The position numbers were made by a program, and so were the translations under genes. From Tieghemiomyces parasiticus (taxonomy: Eukaryota > Kickxellomycota > Dimargaritomycetes > Dimargaritales > Dimargaritaceae), in the NCBI GenBank assembly GCA_027575765.1, contig JANBPT010001121.1, positions 1-14,034 of the forward strand: DNA of 14,034 nucleotides. The letters run 5' to 3'. The number at the start of each line of letters is the position of its first letter. The first letter of the stretch is position 1. The notes below the pieces were generated by a model. The model ran no database searches and was not told where the DNA came from. It saw only the letters and a program-made list of their open reading frames with translations. Below are positions 7,050 to 14,034 of this stretch, piece after piece.

Positions 7050-7184
7050 TGGTGATTGGTAACCACTACATGAGGTTATCCCAAGATAAAGTCCAGGTCT
7101 GCTATTTCAGAATCATAAATTCTGTGATAGTAGAATGGCATTTTAGTTATGGTATTAGACTTGGGACTAATATTAGCACATATG
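7050..7184 (+). repeat. Interspersed repeat X with conserved hairpin (copy 2 of 3)
   Basis: Matches 9606-9735 directly and 440-569 in reverse. The edge reads TGGTGATTGGTAACCACTAC. Stem arms lie at 7098-7111 (TCTGCTATTTCAGA) and 7121-7134 (TCTGTGATAGTAGA). Together with the copy on the other strand this shows the unit is mobile or part of something mobile. No coding capacity. Confidence 0.65.
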
Positions 7185-8401
7185 GTATAGGGCACTGGGA
7201 TATTACTTTCTTCCTTTCCTTTGCAATTTGTCTTTTATGTTCATACACCAGCAATAAAGCACTAAATTTAATCAGTTGCACCTTTCCCTTTAATTGGGAC
7301 TGATGCCATCCCCACTTCTGCCCTTTAGCCCACCTCAGAAAGACTGCAGGGGGGAGGGCACCAGCACTCTCACCTGGCAACTTGGGGTTGTTGACCATCT
7401 GTGCTACTGGGAAGCCAGCTGCCAGTGTCTGCTCAGGCACATACAGATACCTCAGTGACATCCTGTCATAAAACAGCAAGGTTTAACCATTTCTTGATGG
7501 AGCTTTACACTGAGGTAGTTGCTTACCCCTGACCTCCCTGGGTCTCTTCCTATCCCCTTGACCTACTATCTGGACCCCCCCCACCACATTTGGCCTACCA
7601 CATGCTTGATTGAAACCGGTTCCCCAGTCAACCTCCAAAACTACACCCAAATGCCTCCATGATCTTTGCTCTTCTTTGCTATGCCAGTATTTGCCACTTA
7701 TCTGCTCAATGCCCCCAAGCTACCCTATGGTGGTCTAAAACTACCATGGTCACCAAATGCCCATGAACATTGTGGGTTTTAGGGATCCTATTGCTACTGC
7801 TTCAGTTACTCCATTTGCTACTTTTTTTAGATAACCTGTTCCTATGCAGGTGATCATGTCCCTGCAGTAGTCCAATTTAGATGCTTGGCAGCTGGTAAAT
7901 TGTTTTATCCTCAGCCTGAACCCAACTTTTACCCATCTGTTGTTTGCCTCCAGGGGCCTCCTTATGCTATTACCCTTGGATTCATACCTAAACTGTACAC
8001 ATGCATCCCTTCCCAAACCCACATGTAGTTCCCATACACTACCCTATCATTTTCACAACCATACAGGTCATGCCTAGAAGGCCAGACTATATCACCCAAG
8101 GACCTCTGACTCTCCCAGGATTGGTCACCATTATGTTCACTCTATTCAACTTGCAATTGTGAGACCATGTATAGTACTTGTCACTATGGTCACCTTTGTC
8201 CATACTCATTAATGGCACCATTTTTCCTGCTACCTCTACAATGCTAAGGTCCATTAACTTATTGATACCATACCCCACTTGCATGCAGTACCCTTAGATC
8301 CATTAGCTAGCTTAATTCATTTAACCTGCGGATCTACATATGCCTCAATGGCAATTCTGAGCACCAAAATATAGACATTGGCTGAGCACAAGCAAAAGCG
8401 A
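7185..8401. other. Degenerate sequence, no supported gene
   Basis: About 1.2 kb with few CpGs and several short minus-strand open frames (110 codons at 7147-7479, 90 codons at 7750-8022, 65 codons at 8087-8284). None shows a family motif, and their order and frames do not suggest exons of one gene. It might be the remains of a transposon coding region, but nothing recognisable survives. A C8 run lies near 7577. TTTT for tRNA-Lys lies at 8394-8397 on the minus strand. Confidence 0.45.
8394..8397 (-). terminator. Pol III oligo-T terminator of tRNA-Lys(CTT)
   Basis: AAAA on the plus strand, so TTTT on the minus strand, begins five bases after the tRNA 3' end. Confidence 0.7.
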
Positions 8402-8474
8402 AGCCCAATGCGGGGGTCGAACCCGCAACCTTGAGATTAAGAGTCTCACGCTCTACCGATTGAGCTAACCGGGC
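8402..8474 (-). tRNA. tRNA-Lys (anticodon CTT)
   Basis: A 73-base intron-less tRNA on the minus strand. The acceptor stem GCCCGGT pairs with ATTGGGC using two G-U pairs, with discriminator U. The D arm is GCTCAATCGGTAGAGC. The anticodon stem TGAGA/TCTCA encloses CTCTTAA with anticodon CTT, decoding AAG. The T arm TGCGGG-TTCGACC-CCCGCA keeps the B box. A U discriminator in tRNA-Lys(CTT) is also found in yeast, whereas vertebrates use G. The sequence upstream (8475-8520) is T-rich on + and hence A-rich on the coding strand, as is common before Pol III genes. Likely functional. Confidence 0.96.
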
Positions 8475-9605
8475 CGCATTTTTGTCTTTAATTTTATTAG
8501 TTAAAATTAAACAAGATTATTATTATAGATATATTTTACAAGATTTTGGATGCGGTTGGTTGACACCTCAGTGCTCTTTTATTTAGTGAGAGTTACGAGA
8601 TAGCTAAAAGCAGGTTAAGTCATAGGCCTATACAGCCAGGAGACTTGTTTACAGTTGGGTATAGGTTTGGTGTATTTTGGTTGTGAGTTATAAGGAGTTA
8701 GTAAGTCATTGGGAGTCACCTGGTCTGGCCATTTTTGACATAATTGTTACTCAAAGCTATTAGCATGACTTGTAGGATTCTGATGTCATTAGCCTTTGGA
8801 TGCTGATAGTGGGGTTTTAAGTTAATGTTTGTTATTACTAATGGTTTATCTTTGTGTCAGGATACCAGCACAAAAGCAGGTTTCTAGTAGACTAAAGGAG
8901 GATACCATTGCAAAATGCATTTGTGTTGGTACAGTTGAAACCCCTGATCCAGCACAAACGGCCTTAACTCATTACTTAATGAGCCAGGCAGATAATTGGT
9001 ATGCTGCAAGCATCATTGGCCTGTTGGGAAGGGCCTGTAGGTGGTGCTGAGGGAGGTACCCACACCACATCCAGTTGTTGTGCATTGTAGTACCAATCCC
9101 AACTAATGATGCAAAATTTTATGGATATTAGAAATTCAAAAGATCAGAATGGTATGGTGATTGACTGGGGATAAGCTGCCTTACTTGGGTTGTCCACACT
9201 GGCCCCATTATTATACAAATGTTCCTGATGTGATATAAATGTCAGGAAGGATACAATATCACAATTCAACTACCAATGATGCAGGGAAAAGGCTAACTGG
9301 TAAAGCCCACCTGCAGGGCTAAATTTGATGTGGTTTTCACCCATTGTCATATGAAGTGGGTGGACATGGCAAAGCTACCTGTGGCAATTAATGACAGGCC
9401 ATAGCATTTTTGTGTCCAGATAGTTATTTGGGCTCTGGAAGGTTCCCAAGTTAGTAGGGTATTAGAAAAGGCTACCATGATGCAACCAGGTCACCTACTA
9501 GGACCAGAGTAAAGACCTGAAGTCAAGGGAAAGACAGTGTATTGATTCTACATCAGCTGATGCCACACTTTACCATGACCCCCAATACCCTATGGTTTTG
9601 TGACT
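8475..9605. other. Degenerate sequence upstream of tRNA-Lys, no gene seen
   Basis: About 1.1 kb. A 73-codon plus frame at 8829-9050 has no recognisable domain. The part from about 9400 to 9600 (TCCAGATAG, GGACCAGAGTAAAGACCTGAAG, CAGCTGATGCCACA, CCATGACC) resembles unit C between 3960 and 4130. It is therefore probably another fragment of the same LTR family, interrupted or bordered by repeat X at 9606. Confidence 0.4.
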
Positions 9606-9735
9606 GCAGTGATTGGGAACCACCACATAAGATTTTCCCAAGGTAAAGTCTGAGTCTACTATTTCAGAACCAGAAATTCTTTGATAGTAGAATAGCCTTT
9701 TGGGTATGGTGTGAGAATTGGGCTATACATTGTTG
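9606..9735 (+). repeat. Interspersed repeat X with conserved hairpin (copy 3 of 3)
   Basis: Edge GCAGTGATTGGGAACCACCA, hairpin arms from 9655 (TCTACTAT) and ending at 9691 (ATAGTAGA), then AATAGCCTTTTGGGTATGGT. Directly followed at 9738 by the sequence that precedes LTR unit A. In the other two copies that following sequence is not evident, so X is a separate unit or the boundary of one. Confidence 0.65.
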
Positions 9736-9737
9736 AA

Positions 9738-9878
9738 TCAGGATGACTTCCTGTAAACAATGACATAAACTTGGCAATGAGTCCACTGCAAGTGATAAAG
9801 CCTTCTTAGTCCTAAAACAGACCTATTTTAATAATAAGCCACAACTGATAAAAGAGTAATGGTATGGGGTTGCAGTTG
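9738..9878 (+). repeat. Repeat preceding LTR unit A (matches 10883-11021)
   Basis: Starts TCAGGATGACTTCCTGT, which recurs at 10883-10899. Both copies then share AAACAGAC and AACTGATAA-AGAGT and run into a TGTGG LTR-like start after 139-141 bases. By position it would be the 3' end of the retroelement interior, just before the 3' LTR, although no clear polypurine tract remains (GGTATGGGG is the closest). Confidence 0.6.
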
Positions 9879-10545
9879 TGTGGAATGGTCCACAACAGTA
9901 TGGAGCCTTCAATTTGTTAGGTCTCTTGAAATTTTCCTACCACTTGATATACCCAGTAGTATGTCCTGTTTTGGTATAATAACCTTGCCACTTATGGGAA
10001 TAGCTTCTGCAAGGTATCTACCACTACCACTCATGTATAGAGGTCCTCTTGTATAACATGGGAAATTCCACTGTAGGGAATGGGAAATCCTGCATAGATT
10101 TCCTCACTGGCTATCCTGAGCTTACCCTGGCAGTAGTACTGTAGGTCAGATTACCTCTATGGTCATAGGGACATAAGCCTGATCTTCTAGAGACACTTGG
10201 ATGGTTGTCGTATTGTCTAGACTATTTTCTTACTAATCATGTAGCCTGGTGTATTGTTCTTGAGATCATGTCCTTGAGAGACCATTGTTCTGTTTCTGCT
10301 CAAACTTTGTCTTGCCACCTGGGATAAAGTGATAGTTAGTTAGCAGGCATTATCAATGCCATTGTCACTTGGGTATTTACCTTATCATATATATACCCTG
10401 AACACCTGCTCTCCTATGATCTGGGAGTGCTTTCCCTGCCTTGCCTCTGAGCATCCCTTTTGAGTTCCCCTTGATCCTAGTGTAGATACTCTACCTTAAT
10501 GAAGCTCACCTCCCTTGTATGCTTAGATCATGATTAGGTTGCTGA
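9879..10545 (+). repeat. LTR-like repeat, unit A
   Basis: Starts TGTGGAATGGTCCACAAC, itself a short palindrome (TGTGG/CCACA) shared with unit B, and carries GGTCTCTTGAAATTTTCCT as in unit D. A TATA-like ATATATATA lies at 10387-10395, with CTGGGAGTGCTTTCCCTGCC (10421-10440) about 30 bases on. The end is unclear: CCCTTGTATGCTT near 10513-10525 matches the tail of the copy ending at 3610, so I place it near 10545. A 65-codon frame at 9859-10056 is not supported as a gene. Confidence 0.5.
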
Positions 10546-10882
10546 GATATCTGACCTTCAATTCTAATATCTAGGCAACATTCACATCTTGTTGGGATTG
10601 GCAAGCAGAACACGTGATAGCAAAAGGAAATAGTAAGGCAAAGTTGAAAAAATAAAGGGGCAGGAGGATGGTAGAGTCAGAGGTGAATTTGAAATTGGTT
10701 GGTGAGCACAAGCAGACAGGTTAAGGTTTTAACTTAAGCATAGATAATACCAATTAAAAAATTGGGATGGGACTAAAGTTTATTTTTGGGGTGCTAGTTG
10801 AAGCAATTTAATAACTAAAGAACATGGAATAAGACAATGCTGGAAAAAAGGCTATGATGTAATTTGACTATTCACCATGATA
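10546..10882. other. Leader-like degenerate sequence between LTR units A and B
   Basis: CpG-poor, purine-rich. Contains ACTAAAGTTTATTT near 10772, similar to TCTAAAGTTTATTT at 1914 after unit D, so it may be the same post-LTR leader in decayed form. No gene or structured RNA recognised. Confidence 0.4.
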
Positions 10883-11021
10883 TCAGGATGACTTCCTGTT
10901 AATACTGGTAAGAACTCAGTGCTTGACCTTTCATTAATAATAAAGGCTTGTAAATTTGAAAACAGACTTGGGCTTTAAATAACTTGTAACTGATAATAGA
11001 GTCAGGCTATGTGACAGGGTT
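10883..11021 (+). repeat. Repeat preceding LTR unit B (matches 9738-9878)
   Basis: Direct repeat of the segment before unit A, beginning TCAGGATGACTTCCTGT and ending at the TGTGG start of unit B. Two such LTR-adjacent copies in the same direction 1.15 kb apart suggest two separate truncated insertions or a tandem arrangement of the same family. Confidence 0.6.
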
Positions 11022-11740
11022 TGTGGGAACTGGTCCACAACATTACATAGAGCCCACATCAATTTCCTTCTCCTAAAGATTCCTGGTGGGGTAGGGCATG
11101 GTGGGACGTTATTCTGACCATATTAGGCTGCCTACATTACCAAAGAAACCCCAGAATGTAAATGAAAGACATGGGAAACTGTTATCATTTTGATCCCACA
11201 GCACCTGCAGATATTGCACCAACCATAGGCCTAATGCACTATGACAGCCTAGTTCTTAGTCCTAAAAGTATTTATATTTTATATGCTTTATTGTAGAGTA
11301 TTGGTGCCCAAACCAGTGACACCCAATCCTTCACCACCAGGACAAGATCACACACTAGACCAGGAACCACCCTTCCACATTACACCCATTATTACCAAGC
11401 TAACCATTTAAACAACCCCTAGCACACAAGCACTGGCTATATATGCAAAATTTTTCCTTATCATGAGCTTTATCTTATTTTTTACGTACTTTCAATTGAA
11501 CTTCAGTGAAACATGACCCACCAGGGTCAGGATAACCACACAGAATCATTAGTAATTAGCTCCTAGCCAAAATAACCAGAACCTGGGTAAAACAATAGTT
11601 TTATTATTTAAAACCCAAGCTTCTGCACTTATCAGCCCAGTGAGTGATTTTCCTCTGCCCTGTATCAGAACACCTAATTCAAAATCAAATCTGCCTTTCA
11701 AATCTACACAAATAGCCAAGTGGCAAAATTGATTTTTGCA
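11022..11740 (+). repeat. LTR-like repeat, unit B
   Basis: Starts TGTGGGAACTGGTCCACAAC and shares TAGAGCC, TTCTCCTAAAGATTCCTG-like sequence with units A, C and D. TATTTAAAA at 11605-11613 is about 30 bases before AGTGAGTGATTTTCCTCTGC (11639-11658), then CACCTAATTC as in unit D. The end is placed at TTTTTGCA (11740). At about 720 bases it is the longest unit and may be closest to full length. No clear target duplication. Confidence 0.5.
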
Positions 11741-12156
11741 CCTCAGAAATAGGAAGTGTAGTCACCCCAATTCCTTGAAATAGGGTAATATATAAAGCAT
11801 GGTTGGGGAGTTTCTGAGAAACTAATCAAAAAGCAAGAAAGGCTTACTTGCCTGTCAATCTTCTGAAAATTGCATATTATTCACCACGTCAAAGTACCAT
11901 CACTGTGTTTCTGTATTCCATAGGCTGGATTATCATTTGATATTAATGGCTTGGTTTTGCTATCTATAATCCCCAACCTTAAATTGCCATTACTTCTGCC
12001 AAGTTTAGATACTGTTCCCTATTGTTGTGCTCTCTTGTAAAATCCTTGAGAGTAGTGGTTCTTACCCTTCATCATACCCTCCAACTAGCAGCTAGCTCCA
12101 GTGCTTTTCAATCTGTGTTGGTTCTGAGTGGAGTTGGTACTGTTGGTGAGAAAATG
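11741..12156. other. Degenerate intergenic sequence, no gene seen
   Basis: About 415 CpG-poor bases between unit B and the 5S terminator. No RNA gene, open frame or recognised repeat. Confidence 0.45.
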
Positions 12157-12163
12157 AAAAAAA
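12157..12163 (-). terminator. Pol III oligo-T terminator of the 5S rRNA gene
   Basis: Seven A residues on + give T7 on the minus strand directly at the end of helix I of the 5S gene, as expected for Pol III termination. Confidence 0.9.
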
Positions 12164-12280
12164 GTTGCGGCACCGACTATTCCCAAGTGGTCACCCACCT
12201 TAGTACTAAATCGGCTGAATGGTCCTTAACTTCGCAGATCTAACGGGATGCGGTGCTTACACCATCAGATGGCCGCAACT
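12163..12280 (-). rRNA. 5S ribosomal RNA, dispersed copy
   Basis: On the minus strand this 118-base segment folds as 5S rRNA. Helix I AGTTGCGGC pairs perfectly with GCCGCAACT at the two ends. Helix II TGA-TGGT pairs with ACCA-TTCA. Helix III includes CGCA/TGCG around CATCCCGTTAGATC. The long arm CCGA ... TCGG contains AGTACTAAGGTGGGTGACCACTTGGGAA. The conserved internal promoter words GAAGTTAAG (A box) and GGTGGGTGACCA (C box) are intact. An AT-rich word AATATTA lies 26-32 bases upstream of the start (12306-12312). A single isolated copy among tRNAs, rather than a tandem array or rDNA linkage, resembles the scattered 5S genes of filamentous ascomycetes. CpG is retained through the gene and about 100 bases upstream. 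Likely functional. Confidence 0.93.
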
Positions 12281-12830
12281 GAGAATTCCAGGGCGAGACT
12301 ATTGTTAATATTGCAGAAAACCGAATTAAAGACCTCTGATTGGTCAATGCCATGTACCCATTAGCGGATCATCTCTAGGTGTACCATTGCCTAGATTAGC
12401 TGCAACTATTGGATCTTTACTTGGCTGTTTTACAATTGTTGTCTCTAATATACATATGCTTACACAGTTATTTATGGGAATGCTCAATCTATAGATTATT
12501 TATCATAAAGAACATTAGCTATTATGGTAGTTGTACACTAGGGGGGATAATAGGATATAATAGAATTACAGAAAGTAATAAAAGAACATAGTATAGAGAA
12601 AGTGGGCAAAAGGAAAAGGCATGAAGTCATGGAAAGGGTCATTTGTATGGATGTAGAATAGACCTCAGCCCACTAGGCTTTGTGCTATTTGTATGTCTGT
12701 GATTGTAGGTACTTGCTGATGGTATGCTACTGCTATCCCAAAGACTAACATAAGAGTGGCAGGTGGAGACTTAAGGGCTGGCTTACTTAGCTGGAGTGTA
12801 AGGTAATGAAGAGTAAAGATACAATTAGAG
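12281..12830. other. 5S upstream region and degenerate sequence, no gene seen
   Basis: The first 100 bases keep CpGs (GGGCGAG, AACCGAATT, AGCGGATC) and are probably the unique 5' flank of the 5S gene. After about 12390 the sequence becomes AT-rich and CpG-poor. A 60-codon frame at 12409-12591 is hydrophobic by composition only and has no supported start context. Confidence 0.45.
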
Positions 12831-13140
12831 AAAGGTTTATTGATTATATACAGCTAGTGGGTGTACAGGACTATTAGAGCTCTGGTCAATTGGCTTGGTG
12901 GTTGGTTGTGGTGACTTGGTGGGTAGCCATGGGTTATTTAACCAGGCTAATAGTTAATTCTAAGGAGATGAGGTGTTCCTGTGAGATGTTATCAAGACTT
13001 GCAGGGCTTTTAGTTGTTGGCTTCTGGAGGCTGACAATGGCTAATTCCAGCTTATTCCAGCCACACAGTAGGACAAATTATCCTAAGGATAGCAGGATAA
13101 AGGAAAATGGACAGGGGGATTATTAAACTAGGAACAGGGA
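12831..13140 (+). repeat. LTR-family fragment, unit E
   Basis: GGCTTCTGGAGGCTGACAAT (13019-13038) matches GTCTTCTGGTGGCTGACATT before and in unit C (3871 onward). CAGTAGGACA ... AGGATAAAGGA around 13066-13105 matches unit C around 3978-4050. AAAGGTTTATT at 12832-12842 resembles the leader motif after the LTR units. The TATA/GGGAGTG module is missing, so this is a partial and decayed copy. Confidence 0.4.
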
Positions 13141-14034
13141 ATTTAAGTCCCCACTTGGCTTAGGCAAGGGCCCCAAGAATACCAGTTCCTGTTTAGGCAG
13201 GGTTGGCATTCCCTAGTCCTTTGTACCCTGCAGAGTAGGGTGGGAATGGTAGGCACAGCTATGAGTATTCCAGTAGCTGTCCTATCCTGTTTGCAACTGT
13301 GGTGCCATATACAGGGGTGGTAGAGTTGTGACTGGGAGGTCAGCAATGTGGTTCCCCTCAGTGGTGGGCACCCATTAGGCGGATTCCTGGCCAGCACCAG
13401 GTTGGATAGCCCAAATAGGACATAAGATCACACACACAGATACACAGACCATTGGCTATGCATGGTTGAAAACGCAAGGGGGGGATGATTAGGTGTGATG
13501 GTGTAGGCCTGCTCCATTAAGAGGGAGTAGATGTCCTTGCTACCAATGGTGGGGGGCCAATGTGTTGACCGTGGCTGGTGGTAATACCTTAGTGCTGCCT
13601 GACATGCACTAGCTATGTTTCACCCTCAGCGCAGCTTTATTCAGGGCTGGTAGATAGCACACAGGTCTTTCAGGTACTGGCTGAAGTATAGGGGAAACCC
13701 CCAATGATAAGTTCTCATGTGGGAATGGTCATAAGGTGTTCCACCTACTTTGCAAAGCAGCCTAATCCAAGGTGTAGCACTTTCAACCTTGGTAAACATA
13801 GCGGGCAGAGGTTTAGTGGACTGGTTTGTGCCAAGGTGGTGTAATTATATATATATTACTTTTAATGCTTGAATATCCATTAGGATGTCAGACATCTTAC
13901 AGCTGCAGGATACTGTGTGAAGTGTGCCATTCTGCAAAGTACAGTCAAGGACAAATATAGAATCTCCTACAAATGCAGTTAGGACTTTAAGGATGTGGAG
14001 CCAAGGGTAGGGAACCCCAAGGTGCAAATGGATA
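13141..14034. other. Degenerate sequence to the window end, no gene seen
   Basis: About 900 bases with short open frames on the minus strand (84 codons at 13143-13397, 60 codons at 13845-14027) but no recognisable domain. CTTTATTCAGGGCTGGTAG near 13635 resembles the TTTATTCAGGGC after unit D (1925 onward). Minor simple sequence: CACACACAGATACACAG near 13431, a G7 run near 13477, and ATATATATAT at about 13848. Confidence 0.4.

Noticed and set aside
7147..7479. Longest open frame, 110 codons on the minus strand
   Set aside because: No domain, signal or membrane pattern is recognisable. It overlaps repeat X and a plus-strand frame of similar length, and its length is unremarkable for this composition.
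9859..10056. 65-codon plus frame at the start of LTR unit A
   Set aside because: It crosses the LTR-like boundary at 9879, is not open in unit B, and shows no protein motif.
12022..12243. 73-codon plus frame
   Set aside because: Half of it is the antisense of the 5S rRNA gene, so the open frame is incidental.
13431..13447. CA-rich simple repeat (CACACACAGATACACAG)
   Set aside because: Too short and interrupted to count as a microsatellite of note.
86..14034. Repeat-induced point mutation of the classic CpA to TpA type
   Set aside because: CpA is still common, and the changes visible between the arms are at CpG, so CpG deamination explains the decay better.
1..14034. CRISPR array, bacterial operon or phage region
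   Set aside because: No regularly spaced repeats, no ribosome-binding sites before long frames, and the tRNAs and 5S have eukaryotic Pol III signals without encoded CCA.

Overview
The window looks like a gene-poor, repeat-filled stretch of a eukaryotic nuclear genome, most probably fungal. Four tRNA genes and one 5S rRNA gene, all transcribed by RNA polymerase III (Pol III), lie in a sea of degenerate LTR-retroelement remnants. Four points favour a fungus: the intron-less tRNA-Gly(GCC) opens with GCGCA as in yeasts, tRNA-Lys(CTT) has a U discriminator as in yeast, the 5S gene stands alone (dispersed 5S genes are common in filamentous ascomycetes), and open frames are all short. CpG is almost absent outside the Pol III genes and a few short patches, and its decay follows CpG to TpG/CpA. 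This suggests cytosine CpG methylation. A truffle-like ascomycete would fit, but that is a guess.

Layout: tRNA-Val(AAC) on + opens the window (4-77). A weakened tRNA-Val(CAC) on - (1225-1298) faces it. An LTR-like repeat begins 10 bases upstream of the second tRNA (1308-1767) and runs into a CpG-rich leader (1768-1912). From 2098 to 5815 lies a pair of about 470-base inverted arms (2098-2571 and 5351-5815). They are 95.5% identical by my hand count and carry a TATA box and strong hairpins. The 2.8 kb between them holds two further LTR-like units. A CpG-retaining stretch (5857-6159) leads into tRNA-Gly(GCC) on + (6160-6230), which faces tRNA-Lys(CTT) on - (8402-8474). Two more LTR-like units, with related upstream sequence, occupy about 9738-11740. 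A 5S rRNA gene on - (12163-12280) follows. The rest, to 14034, is decayed repeat sequence.

I support no protein-coding gene. The longest open frame is 110 codons, no retroelement protein motif is recognisable, and open frames occur about equally on both strands. What works here is the Pol III gene set. The rest appears to be old solo or truncated LTRs, some preserving promoter-like modules (TATA box, then GGGAGTG about 30 bases on) and paired stem sequences better than their flanks. All repeat boundaries come from reading by eye and are approximate.
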